A stretch of DNA of 64,000 nucleotides from Eunapius fragilis (lineage: Eukaryota > Porifera > Demospongiae > Spongillida > Spongillidae): assembly GCA_963681505.1 (NCBI GenBank), contig OY811974.1, positions 10,906,461-10,970,460 of the forward strand, written 5' to 3'. The notes below the pieces were generated by a model. The model made no database searches, was not told the DNA's origin, and was given only the letters and a program-made list of their open reading frames with translations. Positions 22,211-32,579 of this stretch are shown piece by piece (within the stretch, counting starts at the first letter, position 1; every line of letters starts with the position of its first letter). The position numbers were made by a program, and so were the translations under genes.

Positions 22211-22585
22211 CGATGGGTTCCCCTCCCCTAAGCGAGGTCACCTTCACCATTGGAATTTTTTTTTCAAATCGCGTACTAGTATTTTACATAAATTATACGC
22301 TATTAGTATACTATACGCTATGTACGAATGCGCTTATACAGTCTACCCTCGATAGTGTCCGCTTTGATTTAGTCCATCCGCGATAATGTCCGCTATTTTT
22401 CTCCTGCCAACCAACCCTTCGTAAGCTAAACTTCGCATCACTACTATCCGTTTGTCCTACAGTCCGCTGTTTTGGGGGCTCCCATAGACCGGACTGTATC
22501 GAGGGTAGACTGTACGCAGTACCGGTAATGACGGCAAAATGTAAATTAATAACTTTGCCTCACGTCATACTTGTTTACAATAACT

Positions 22586-23110
22586 ATGCCAGGAAAAAAG
22601 GCAGGAGAAAGAATAAAAAGGAAAGAAGCGGCGGCAATGTGTCAAGACATTACAAGGTATACCAAGAAAGCAAAGCAGGTGGGATGCATGGTTGGAGATA
22701 ATAGTTTGACTGGTCCGGTTGTAGCTGGGAGGTTAGATGAGACAACGCGGCAAGCACAACGGATGATAGCGCTAGTCTGAGCGGGAGTGTTTTTGAAGTG
22801 CCTTGCAATACGGTCGTTGTTGCTGATGGAAGGGAAACTGAGCATAGCCCTATTTTGTTTCCCGTACCACATAGCGATCAGAGAGATGCATCAGGGTCAT
22901 TGTTGTCCAGTGAAGCGTGTGTCTATGACTTATCTACGCATCCACCAACAGCACCAGTTATTCCAATCATAACTTCATCCATTGAATGTAACAGCAGAAA
23001 TTGATGAGTTCAAGAATGATGTTGGACTATTCTTAATTGGTCATCAGCCACCATACGTACTCCAAGCAATGACTTTAGGCCAAAAGTATCATTTGCTTTA
23101 AGCATCATTT
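22586..23110 (+). pseudogene. Decayed transposon ORF (hAT/ZMYM-like N-terminus?)
   Basis: The sequence reads MPGKKAGERIKRKEAAAMCQ, a Lys/Arg-rich start, then a stop at 22778 and a frame change. It continues with a VYDLSTHPPTAPVIP segment and, after another change near 23000, EFKNDVGLFLIGHQPP. The D-(V/I)-G-(L/I)-F motif resembles the start of hAT/ZMYM-like transposases (compare DIGIF in the relic near 25.7 kb). Multiple breaks mean it is not functional. Confidence 0.4.
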
Positions 23111-23706
23111 TGTACCTTCTATAGATCATACTTTTCCTGAGGAATACATGAGAGGATGTAAGCGACGTTTTAACTAACATACTGAGATATGGAAGAGGTT
23201 AATTGTCAATATGTTTGCACATATGGCACCCAAGACGCCTTGAAATGGAAAATATAGTACTACATTAGTTGATTAATTGTTCTAACAATCAATATGTCAT
23301 CTGTTTTTAAATCAAATGTATTCAGCTATCATTTTATGATATAGATTGATAATCTCATGTTTTAGAACCTTAATTTGATTTGATTCCTCATGTTGAATGT
23401 CTGCATGATTCATGAATGCATGCATGAGTATGCATATTCTAATCAGGTAACAATCCTGTGCCAATATTGTCATTAGTCAATGCAAATGTATTAGATTGGT
23501 TTTCATGATGGAGTGGAAAGGTCAAAAATATTGATTATGCATGGTTGTAGTAATTAATCGGTGTCCCTTAGTTACTCAATTTACTTTTTAGCGCCAATGG
23601 ATATTTATTATCCCGAATAGCATCATACAAAGCATCGATGTACAAAATGGAAATAACACTCAAGTACATGTTATTGTAATTAAGGTCACTTATTAAAAAT
23701 ATTCGA

Positions 23707-23726
23707 CCCCCCCCCCCCCCCCCCCC
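23707..23726. repeat. Poly-C tract (20 nt)
   Basis: Twenty C residues near the right end of the nested element, the inverted counterpart of the 30-nt G run at its left end. Confidence 0.95.
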
Positions 23727-23893
23727 TTCCTGAAGGCTGCGTACGCCCATGGATACCCCTTGAGGTTCAAACGCACCATAGCTTTCGGTACATAGTACCT
23801 ATTGATTTATTCTGTTCGTTAATTTTTACATTACCCGTTACAAAGATATAGAGTATATAGGTAAGTACATATTTCTCTCTCGATTCGCGCCAT

Positions 23894-25060
23894 TCTATGG
23901 CCTAAGACTACTGCATGGATGTTCAACTCTTCCTGTTGATAACCTATAGTCACGCCTACAAGACCCTATAGCGTGATGGCGTTCGTCCAGTTGGCACATC
24001 GTTGATCTGCTGTACACCATACGGTAGGATTGAACGTTCTTCTATGTAGGCACACATTCAGATAAGCAACATGGCGCCGTATAACACGAGTGGAGACCAG
24101 CTGACTCGTTAATTTGGTTGCAACGGTTAGGCCGGTACGATAACGACGATATTCAAGTCGAGGAAGATAACAGCGTGCATGGTTGAGAGCGGTGATGCTG
24201 ATGACGATGGTAATTATGGCAATTTCGATGGTTATGACGACGACAACGATGTTGACAATAATGACGGCATGAAAGTGATGTAGTGATGAAGGTGTTGTTT
24301 GTAATGGAAGAAATGATGATGATGACGACGACGACGACGACAACAATCATGATGATGATATGATTAATGATGATGATGACGATGATGATGTAGCGGTGAT
24401 GATGGCCCAGATGTGCATTACAACTATAGAATACCCGACCAGCTGAATGTCTACCTCACTAGAGAAGGGTACTGCAAACAGCTGCTCAATGAAGTACGCT
24501 GATATGCATGAGCGCTCACATTTAGAAAAACAGAATGGTGCTGTGACAAGGACAGTTTGATGGCACCATCGTGTGTATGTGTGTGGGGGATTTTTGGGTA
24601 TGTGTGAGCACACATCTGCATGCATATAGTCGGTACATGACTGGTATGATAGATTGCGAAAATGATAGCATAAAAATTGAACAGCACCTCATACTACACC
24701 ATTTCACTTGGCCTACACTGACACATGTACGTTACACACCCCTCTTGTATGCACTTGTACAATGTGCACTTCACACACTGCTGTACCGTTAGACTGGTGC
24801 ACACGTTTACAATATATGGTACACTGCTATGCCTTCACAGTAACCTTGCCTGTTGCCACCTACGAGTTCCCACGTTGCAGGACGCAATATGCATCACGAC
24901 ATTCGTAAGAATGTATCCTATGCACTGGCGCATCACCCTTCACTAGTCAGTGGGAAAACTTATAGTTTTACATAGGCACTAATCCTGGCTCACACGTCCT
25001 TGTGCATACATATGTGCACACACTTAAATAGTTACTAGCTATAGTATAATATGGCGTTTT
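23894..25060. other. Intergenic with GAT-type simple repeat
   Basis: No gene recognised. About 24180-24400 is rich in GATGAT/GACGAC trinucleotides, which gives Ser/His/Ile-rich artefact frames on the minus strand. Confidence 0.6.
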
Positions 25061-25064
25061 CTTG

Positions 25065-25067
25065 TAT

Positions 25068-25112
<45 letters not shown>
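25065..25112. repeat. (CA)n microsatellite
   Basis: Uninterrupted CA dinucleotides directly before a G-rich segment (25120-25145). Confidence 0.95.
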
Positions 25113-25113
<1 letters not shown>

Positions 25114-26660
25114 CGCCTATGAGAGGGGGGGGGGGCAGGGGGGCGAGGCAAAAATCTTCGCGGACCTGGGCCAAGAAGGGGCCCGGGCCTTTAGAGCCAT
25201 GCCCTAGACTGGTCACAGGCACACACCCGGGTCGTAATGAATGGCTTGTCCACAAGGGGCCTAGGCACTGCAGGTCGCTCAATTTGTTTCGGGCCCGGGC
25301 CCCCAGGGCGCAGACCGTTACAATCAAACACAGCGTTTTGGGTGACTGATTTACCCTTTCTATTTAACGAGCAAGATCGATAAATGAGCTAGCATCATAA
25401 ATCAGGCGCCCAGAAAAGAAAAGAAAACGAAATGCGTGCTGAAGGAGTCAAATGACAGAATACGCTTCAACAACATGGCTTTGATGTAACAGAAGACAGT
25501 GAAGGAACCGACCGTGAGAAGAATCAATGCAGCAGTGTGCAGCCTAGTGCGGAAGCAATAGCTCCATTACATTCTGATATTGCTATTGAGTAAAGAAGAC
25601 CTTGCGGAGATTCAAGAAGAGGTGCCTCGATCAGAACCAGATGCTGCTGTTAAAGGATCGACCGAAGGCCTGGATATCCACGATGAGGCCTTAGTGGCAG
25701 CAGAAACCAAAAGCATTGTCGAGGTAGTCGGTGTTGATATAGGAATCTTCATCAAGGGAGATGTGCCCACAAGGGAAGAAGTTGAAGAAGCTGTTAGAAG
25801 AGGCTCTGAAATGCTTCCGCTACGATTCTATGACTTAGTTCTAACAGTGCGTTCCCTATATGTTATAAACTGCCAAACGGAGAAGACGTTCATTGTGATT
25901 GGCTAGTCTGCATGGAGCAAAAGCAAACAGGCATTATTTTGCTTTCCTTGTCGGCTCTTCACCCAGTCTTCCACTGTGAATCGCTCTTTACTAGATTTAT
26001 CAACTGGCTATTCTGAGGATAACAAGTGGAAAAAGCTATACGTTACGATTCCCGAACATCATGCAAGAAAGCATGAACCATAAAGTATGTTATGTTGCGT
26101 GGAGAAATCTCCAAAAGGTTATTGGATGCAGTGCCACAATTTCACTGCAGTTACACAGAAGTATCCAGAACGAAGCTGCAATATGAAAGCAACTGTTGCA
26201 CAGATTATTTTGTTTCTTAGTGAAAGGGGGCCGGGTTGGCATTCAGAGGTGAATCTCAAAGGATTGGGGACCTAGTTGGTAAATTTCTAGGGATTCTTGA
26301 TTTGATAAGTCATTATGACCAAATCTTAGGAGATCATTTAAGCAAAGTAATGGAGTCGCAACAGTCTCATCGGTGCTTACAACTTCATTAATTGTCGGCC
26401 GAAATTCAAAACGAATTCATTGTTTGCTGTGCAAATCACGTGAAGCAAGTGATTTTAGTTGAAATAATAATAACCAAATACCATTCCATAATAGTTGACG
26501 CTACTCCAGATTCCTCTCATGATGAGCAAACGGCTTTCATCCTTCGGTATGTACACTGCAAAGACAATGTCACTTACGAAGTTCAAGAGCGCTTTCTAGA
26601 ATTTGTTGATTGTATAACCACAAAACTGGAGAAGCCATTGCGGAGTTAATACTGAGCTAC
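25113..26660 (+). pseudogene. hAT-family (ZMYM1-like) transposase relic
   Basis: Fragments appear in the right order. From 25580, an acidic segment leads to DIGIFIKGDVPTREEVEEA and CQTEKTFIVIG. After a stop, another frame reads WSAWSKSKQALFCFPCRLF with STGYSEDNKWKKLY (a TTF-type zinc-finger segment). At 26480-26560 comes YHSIIVDATPDSSHDEQTAF, a hallmark of hAT/ZMYM-like transposases. The frames are broken by several stops and shifts. The GC-rich segment 25130-25310 (GGGCCCGGGC motifs) may be the element's 5' terminal region. It is inactive. Confidence 0.65.
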
Positions 26661-26869
26661 TATCCCTGGAGTGTTTGCTGCTATCTCCTGCTTAAGGAGT
26701 GAAACTGATGATCCGGAATCCAGCATTAATTCAACTGATTTTCCGCAAATGCTTCCTCTTACCGTTGCCATTTTGCTACTTACTGCTAAGCTGTTGATGT
26801 CGCTAGATGAACAGCAGCCATCACACCAACGGACCCCAAGAGAACACTAGCAGATAGAACCATGAGCGA

Positions 26870-27100
26870 GAAGTTTGATAGGTTCACCGAACAGATAGCA
26901 GCTCTGTCAGCACAAGTACAACAATCTCGGTTTGCGAATCAGCGACATGCAATCGCGATATGACTAGCGTTATGACCAGCGTGAACCACCTCGCTGTTTT
27001 AACTGCGGCAGGCGGGGCAATATAGCACGTCAGTAATTGTTTTCAAACTCCAACGGGATGCCTGCTCAGCGCAACAGGCATCCCACCAGAGAATAAGCCC
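26870..27100 (+). pseudogene. Possible retroelement gag zinc-knuckle fragment
   Basis: A frame reads FDRFTEQIAALSAQVQQSRF and, after two stops, CFNCGRRGNIAR. The latter resembles a CCHC zinc knuckle (C-x2-C-x4-H-x4-C) with Asn in place of His and the last Cys lost. This is consistent with a Gypsy-type gag relic, but too short to be sure. Confidence 0.4.
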
Positions 27101-27289
27101 TCCTGTTAGGTATTTGACAACTTTTTTTCAATTTTTTTTTTCGCAATAAAATGAATACCACTGGAAAGAGCAAAATTTCTGCATTTCAACGATATCTTAC
27201 TTGTTCGATTATGTATCTCCATGCGAGTACCACGTATTTTTAAAGATCAAAATAAAAATTAAAATAAAAAAATTAACTAAATTAAAATA

Positions 27290-28090
27290 AAAAGATGGAA
27301 ATAAAAATGTGCACGTACTTTGCACAGCTATACTGATCTTCTCAAGGATAGAGTAAAAGAAACAAATAGGTCCAAATCAATAGCAACAGGACAATTGTAT
27401 ATATATATGTATACACCGATTTGAGACTCTTGCAGAAGAATATTTAAGTTCTGGGTAACGCCCATTGTTTTATTATACTGTACGAAGTGGACCTACAGTG
27501 TAAGGGACAGAAATAACCTTGTGGCGGCTGGAGGATATTCATTATCGCTTAGGCCTTTTCCGGTAAGCTGACAGTCCGCGAGTTGATTAAATCGGTCAAC
27601 CGCGGCAACACTGCTGACATGTAGGCTATTCTAGATAGTTATATTCCTATACCTTATCAGTGCATACAACGCGGTGATTTAGGAGTGCGCTTGCATGCAA
27701 CACTCTAAATGTAGGGGTATGATCGCAGCATTGTATATGTGTCTATTAAATAGTTATGAGCTTATTAATTTTAAAAGCGTTCATTGTTTTTTTTTTTTTT
27801 TTTCTATATAGGAAAAACGAAGACAGGAAAAACAAAGCCAGGAATAAAAAAAAAAATTCAGAAGGAAAAAAAAACGAAGTCACCAAAGAAACGGCTGAAG
27901 AAAAACAAACCGACCAATGGCAAATTTTTGCTCCAATGACCGATTAAGTTTTTCAATAATGCTATGCATACAATGTGCTGTGGTATTAGGCTTGCTTGTA
28001 GTTTATGGTCAGATTCTGTAGCTGATAAAAACTGACAGGACTCTTCGACAATGAAGTGTTAAACAACACTGTTATTGGTAGTTGACAATA
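27290..28090. repeat. Dispersed repeat copy A (shared with 59.3-59.9 kb)
   Basis: 27304-27400 (GTGCACGTACTTTGCACAGC ... AATAGCAACAGGAC) matches 59465-59560 and, more distantly, the foldback arms at 39165-39110/46500-46580. 27729-28075 matches 59580-59870 almost base for base, including a Lys-rich open segment and ACAGGACTCTTCGACAATGA. It is probably a copy of one transposon family with an internal deletion. Confidence 0.75.
27812..27946 (+). CDS. Lys-rich C-terminal exon-like segment (transposon-derived?)
   Basis: Follows a pyrimidine tract and an AG (TTTTCTATATAG). One frame gives a basic tail with PKKRLKKNKPTNGKF, resembling a nuclear-localisation tail, ending at TGA 27937. Another overlapping frame gives KETAEEKQTDQWQIFAPMTD, ending at 27947. 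Both frames are also open in the 59.65-kb copy, so the sequence alone does not decide which, if any, is used. The upstream exons are absent. Confidence 0.3.
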
Positions 28091-28100
28091 TTTTTCAAAT

Positions 28101-28475
28101 TCATTTTTTCGCTATCAATTGTATACTGCTGTGTACGGAATGAACTGAAAGTGAAAAGGTTAGATATGTGCAGGTATTTTGGGGATTATCAAATGGAAGT
28201 CCAAATGGCAAATTTAGATACAAAACAATATCGCACAAAGCCTTTAGGTTGATATGCTCTGTTGCTAGTTTTTCAACTATCTTGGCTGTTTCATTTGGGT
28301 TGTCATTGGTTAATTTGTAGTTTATATACAAAACTAACCCATTCCTTAATACAGGAGCTGTAAGGGCACCATGCTCACTTAAATCATTTTTATATTCTTC
28401 AATGAGGCACTCTAGATCAAGAACAGTCTTCATTCTGAATAGCAACAAAGCAGATTGGAACGTTATTTTGTGCAA
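28101..28475 (-). CDS. Unrecognised short ORF, 124 codons
   Basis: The frame encodes a charged helical-looking stretch (MKTVLDLECLIEEYKNDLSE, later TAKIVEKLATEHINL and a leucine-rich tail). I do not recognise it. It lies next to dispersed repeat copy A and could be an exon of a host gene or a transposon piece. There is no clear promoter or splice partner. Confidence 0.25.
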   Translation of the reverse strand: MHKITFQSALLLFRMKTVLDLECLIEEYKNDLSEHGALTAPVLRNGLVLYINYKLTNDNPNETAKIVEKLATEHINLKALCDIVLYLNLPFGLPFDNPQNTCTYLTFSLSVHSVHSSIQLIAKK

Positions 28476-28479
28476 AAAT

Positions 28480-29500
28480 GCGTATACATATAATTAAATA
28501 TGAATAAAAGGCTTGATAATATCTCCGTGTGGGCACCATCTTATTAAAATTCTAAAACAATAAACATAGACTACTCTGTTAACACTTCAAGTGGATTTGG
28601 TTTACAACTATGTGCTTCAAAGAATAGGGTGTGTAATAAATAGAGTTGTCACAACTTAATAACAAAAATATGTGTTACAAAAAATAGCTACTTGGTTAAG
28701 CTTTTAAGATATAAAATATAAGCAAATCTATTATGCTGAAGCATAAGAATAGTATTTTTAAATAAAAAGATCTGTGTTTTCAAGCAGGCCAATACAAAAC
28801 GCCTGGACCATTAAAGCACCCTTTGGGCACCATCCAAATCTCCTGAAATTCTATAGAGTAATTAACTTGAACCTATAGTAAATAAAAATTACTATTCTGT
28901 GATTGTACATCAAAAGACAAAGTCAAGATTCATTCGCAAAAATTTACTATAAATTGAATGCGCCTGATATTGTTGGATCGCGAAGTAGCTTGAATTTAGG
29001 CAATCGCACTGCATTCTACAACCAATTACCTTCCACGATCGAGCAATGAAGTCGGCTAAGCCACTTAAGTAACGGAGCAAGTTTCTACGCTTCTGTGTAT
29101 ACTTCTCAAAAATTCACAATTCCAGTCCAATTTTTGACGTACTTTTGGATCAACTATTTACGGACCCGCGTACGTGATTTTGTCAACTACCTAACTGTAG
29201 GTAGTAGGGCCCGCCCGACTATGTACAGCACGGGAAGGCTTCCTAATCCTTGTCTAGCCATGTACTATGCATATTGCAACTGTATGAAATAATTGCAGTT
29301 GCAAGGGCTGAGAACAGATGAAATGAAAAAAACTGCAAAACCATATCCTTTTCCCATATAGCTACTCCTTGTATGAACCCAAATCTCATGCACTAATGGA
29401 GTATAATGGTGGTCTTAAAAAAATGCTATTCTTAGGGATAGTGAGCTTCTAAGTGAAGTAAATGTTTTTAAATGCGCGTGATTACAATCAGTCAAGACCT
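28480..29500. other. AT-rich intergenic DNA
   Basis: No gene, repeat structure or RNA recognised apart from a short open frame at 29095-29292 without resemblance. Confidence 0.35.
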
Positions 29501-29509
29501 AATCTTACA

Positions 29510-29960
29510 TGGTGGCAGCGGTGTAGCCTGTGGTAGGTCCTTCAACCTCGAAAGGAGGAGGAGATTAAGGTTCCTACCACCGCCATGCTAACCAAGCCAT
29601 TGCTACCTGGATTGCCATCGGGAAGGAGTCGCGGACATAGTCTAACGTCGAAGCAGGCACGGTCACCCGTGGGGCCCAGTAGTACCTGCCGCCAGGAGAA
29701 CTATGTTGCCGCGAGGGAGAAGGACTCCTGCCACCGGAGAGGAGAGAGTTCTATATCGCAGGGGATGAACGGGTCTGAGGGAGCGTAGGCATAAAAGCCA
29801 CGGTAATGGCCCCAGCTATACTCGTCGCGACTGAGGGATTGTAGGCCACAGTTTGCCACGGTAATGGCCCCAGTCAGCAATCCTGCCACCGGGGAGGAGA
29901 GTCCTGCCACCGGGGAGGAGAGAGTCCTGCCACCGGGGAGGAGAGAGTCCTGCCACTTGC
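29510..29960. repeat. G/A-rich region with short tandem repeats
   Basis: It starts with TGGTGGCAGCGGTGTAG, which resembles the primer-binding neighbourhood of some LTR retrotransposons. It then shows a CACGGTAATGGCCCCAG block twice (about 29799, 29857) and three copies of AGTCCTGCCACCGGGGAGG (29879-29956). It may be a leader fragment of an LTR element; this is unproven. Confidence 0.4.
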
Positions 29961-30006
29961 AAAGTTAGCAAATGCTCACGTTTTTTTATACTGAGCGAAT
30001 ATTCAA

Positions 30007-30278
30007 GGAAATGCATTATATGAGTTATGCGTGCCTGGACTAATACTGTTAATTGGTAGTAATTATTGACTTAGGTTCTGGAGAATTGTAAATTACTATA
30101 GACGTCATGCACAATATTTTTATTACGCGTATTGATAATTCATGTCCGCAATTGCTGACCATGTCATATGGAGCACTATTGAGCTGAAAAATTTACAATT
30201 ATCCAGAACCCAAGTCAATAATTGCTACCAATTAACATTATTAGTCCAGGCACGCATAGCTCATATACATGCATTTCC
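30007..30278. mobile_element. 270-bp hairpin MITE
   Basis: Left arm 30007-30094 (GGAAATGCATTATATGAGTT onward) and right arm 30190-30278 are inverted copies with about 10% mismatches. They enclose about 95 bp of AT-rich loop. It is unrelated to the other hairpin family. No ORF. Confidence 0.85.
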
Positions 30279-30358
30279 CATTACAGTTTAGTACCAAAGA
30301 CTCGGAGTAGAGCACTTAAACATAAATAGGATACAGGGACAAATAGCACATATTTTGT

Positions 30359-30534
30359 ACAAGTAACCCTAAACATTCTCTACGAGAAAGTTGGTGGGAT
30401 ATAGGATTTGCAGGCAATTGGTGGTGTAAAAAGCAAGGAAACAAGGTCTTATCAGAAGGGAATAGTCCTATATTTAGCACAGAAACAATATATTGCCTAC
30501 AAACGTGCTATAAATATAGGACTATTACATTTGT
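30359..30534. mobile_element. Partial copy of the hairpin MITE family
   Basis: Begins ACAAGTA and runs through ACATTCTCTACGAGAAAG, GGTGGTGTAAAAAGCAAGG and TAGTCCTATATTTAGCAC. It crosses the centre and stops after the mirrored TATAGGACTATTACATTT. The rest of the right arm is missing. Confidence 0.85.
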
Positions 30535-30556
30535 CTATACCCTATATCTGTTGCAG

Positions 30557-30689
30557 CTTATTTGTGGAGCGAGCAAAGGACAGGTGTTGATTCAGAGTCG
30601 TGCAAGGACACTGGCTTTGACCCCCACCTCTAGCCAGAAGACAGGGGCTTTCAGCATACCCTATGATACCGTGAGGATTTTGGAACAAG
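30557..30689 (+). CDS. Possible exon of an unidentified gene
   Basis: Bounded by TTGCAG and a weak donor (CAAG|GTGGGG), it reads LICGASKGQVLIQSRARTL and then KTGAFSIPYDTVRILEQ. The composition is protein-like, but the family is unknown. The phase does not join directly to the next coding-like block at 30960, so any link is tentative. Confidence 0.3.
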
Positions 30690-30955
30690 GTGGGGCGACT
30701 GTGTGTGTGTTGCGTACAAAGTTGACTTCCTGATGCGCCTCACACAAAAAGTTATCTTGCAATGAACTAACCTCAGGTCAGACCAGCAACTGGCTTGCAT
30801 TCTTCTTGAAACAGAAATGTGAGCAACTTAATAAAAAACTATAGACAACTTTATCTAATTTTCCACTTCTCTCTTATCTCTTATCTCTTTCACCTGTTTT
30901 CTTGCTAGTCACTGTAGCCTATGCCTGCTTCAAACAATCTTACTCTGGATGAAGG

Positions 30956-31097
30956 CCTGGCATGTCACCTCCTGTTGATGAACATGGTCATCTCCCATAC
31001 TCCCCCCAAGACAATGCAGTGCTATCAAACCTGACTCTCAGAGAGGCCAGGGGGATGGAGAGAAGGAACAAGCCAATGACAAACAGCGCTCCTCCTA
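30956..31097 (+). CDS. Possible exon of an unidentified gene
   Basis: An open frame reads SPPVDEHGHLPYSPQD and then LTLREARGMERRNKPM, ending at a GTAAGG donor in CTCCTA|GTAAGG. It could belong with the DOCK-like block at 31292-31375, but the splice phases I read do not match. Confidence 0.3.
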
Positions 31098-31291
31098 GTA
31101 AGGCAAGAACTCTCCACTATACACACTCCCACACATTCTATACACACTCCTGCACATTCCTTCTGGAGGCGTGGTTTTCTGTCCTGTATACCATTCCGTC
31201 CTCCCCATAACCTCCTTCCGCTACTCCCTACCATCACTATCTCCTCCCTATTACCTCCTCCATCATGTCCTCCTCCCCATTACCTCATTTA

Positions 31292-31375
31292 GGACTCCAG
31301 AGTACTACAATGAGATCAAAATAGAGCTTCCTCCAAAGCTTACTCCTAAGCACCACCTTCTCTTCAGAGATTAGT
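31292..31375 (+). pseudogene. DOCK DHR-1-like exon fragment
   Basis: After the acceptor-like CATTTAG, the frame reads PEYYNEIKIELPPKLTPKHH followed by LLFRD and a stop. DOCK-family guanine-exchange factors have a DHR-1 segment of the form P-(D/E)-(F/Y)-Y-x-E-(V/I)-K-I-x-L-P...HHLLF. No donor follows the LLF codons and the frame terminates at once. The rest of a DOCK gene (>1500 residues) was not found. Either an exon remnant or a last-exon coincidence. Confidence 0.35.
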
Positions 31376-31624
31376 TGCCACAAACCCAAGGATCGAGAGC
31401 CAGCCAAGATGGATCCTGAGTTTGTGGGCTGTACGATACGTATACAGTTATACTTTGTACAGGTGTGCCATCTCTTGTATAGGCCCCCCCCACGTGTGTA
31501 AGCTCCTCCACATTCCCCTTCTTACGTGTGTAAGCTCCTCCCCATTCCCCCTTCCCACGTGTGTAAGCTTCTCCCCATTCCAATCTTTTGCCTTTCCTCG
31601 CTTTAGTCTTCAAGTCCACTAACA

Positions 31625-31927
31625 CATATACACACATACACACATACATACATACATGCATACATGCATACATACATACATACATACATACATACATACA
31701 TACATACATACATACATACATACATACATACATACATGCATGCATGCATGCATGCTGCATACATACATGCATACATACATACATACATACATACATACAT
31801 ACATACATACATACATACATACATACATACATACATACATACATACATACATACATACATACATACATACATACATACATACATACATACATACATACAT
31901 ACATACATACATACATACATACATACA

Positions 31928-31961
<34 letters not shown>

Positions 31962-32562
31962 CATGCATGCATGCATGCATGCATGCATGCATGCATGCAT
32001 GCATGCATACATACATGCATACATACATACATACATACATACATACATACATACATACATACATACATACATACATACATACATACATACATACATACAT
32101 ACATACATACATACATACATACATACATACATACATACATACATACATACATACATACATACATACATACATACATACATACATACATACATACATACAT
32201 ACATACATACATACATACATACATACATACATACATACATACATACATACATACATACATACATACATACATACATACATACATACATACATACATACAT
32301 ACATACATACATACATACATACATACATACATACATACATACATACATACATACATACATACATACATACATACATACATACATACATACATACATACAT
32401 ACATACATACATACATACATACATACATACATACATACATACATACATACATACATACATACATACATACATACATACATACATACATACATACATACAT
32501 ACATACATGCATACATCCATACATCCATACATTCATACATGCATGCATATATACATACATTC
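31625..32562. repeat. Giant (CATA)n tetranucleotide microsatellite, ~0.9 kb
   Basis: Over 200 near-continuous CATA units, with interruptions by GCAT (31733-31756, 31961-32006). Because 4 and 3 are coprime, all six frames are open (Tyr-Ile-His-Thr or Met-Tyr-Val-Cys repeats). Those long frames are artefacts. Confidence 0.97.
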
Positions 32563-32579
32563 ATGATTGCTATTACCAT

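Larger units (their letters stand above)
22165..23751. mobile_element. 1.59-kb DNA transposon with 13-bp TIRs and 5-bp TSD
   Basis: Both ends carry inverted CATGGGCGTACGC, followed on the inside by long G or C homopolymers (22180-22209 and 23707-23726). GATAC is duplicated at 22160-22164 and 23752-23756. The intact sequence GATACCTCTTGG in the foldback arm near 39026 models the empty site. Inside is a decayed ORF (22571-23110). The structure suggests a non-autonomous or decayed hAT-like element. Confidence 0.82.
21976..23893. mobile_element. Terminal-arm copy of the foldback family, split by a nested insertion
   Basis: 21976-22164 and 23752-23893 together match the outer ~400 bp of the foldback arm at 38826-39225 (GTGGGATAGTTTCCG versus ATGGGACAGTTCACG; CAACACTTCATACTACA; TCTTGCATTA; GTGCCAGTGTT; GATACCCCTTGAGGTTC; CGATTCGCGCCATT). 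It starts about 40 bp beyond the DNase I-like stop. The element at 22165-23751 interrupts it. Confidence 0.75.

Noticed and set aside
24153..24350. Ile/Val/Ser-rich frames near 24.2 kb
   Set aside because: They are translations of GAT/GAC trinucleotide repeats.
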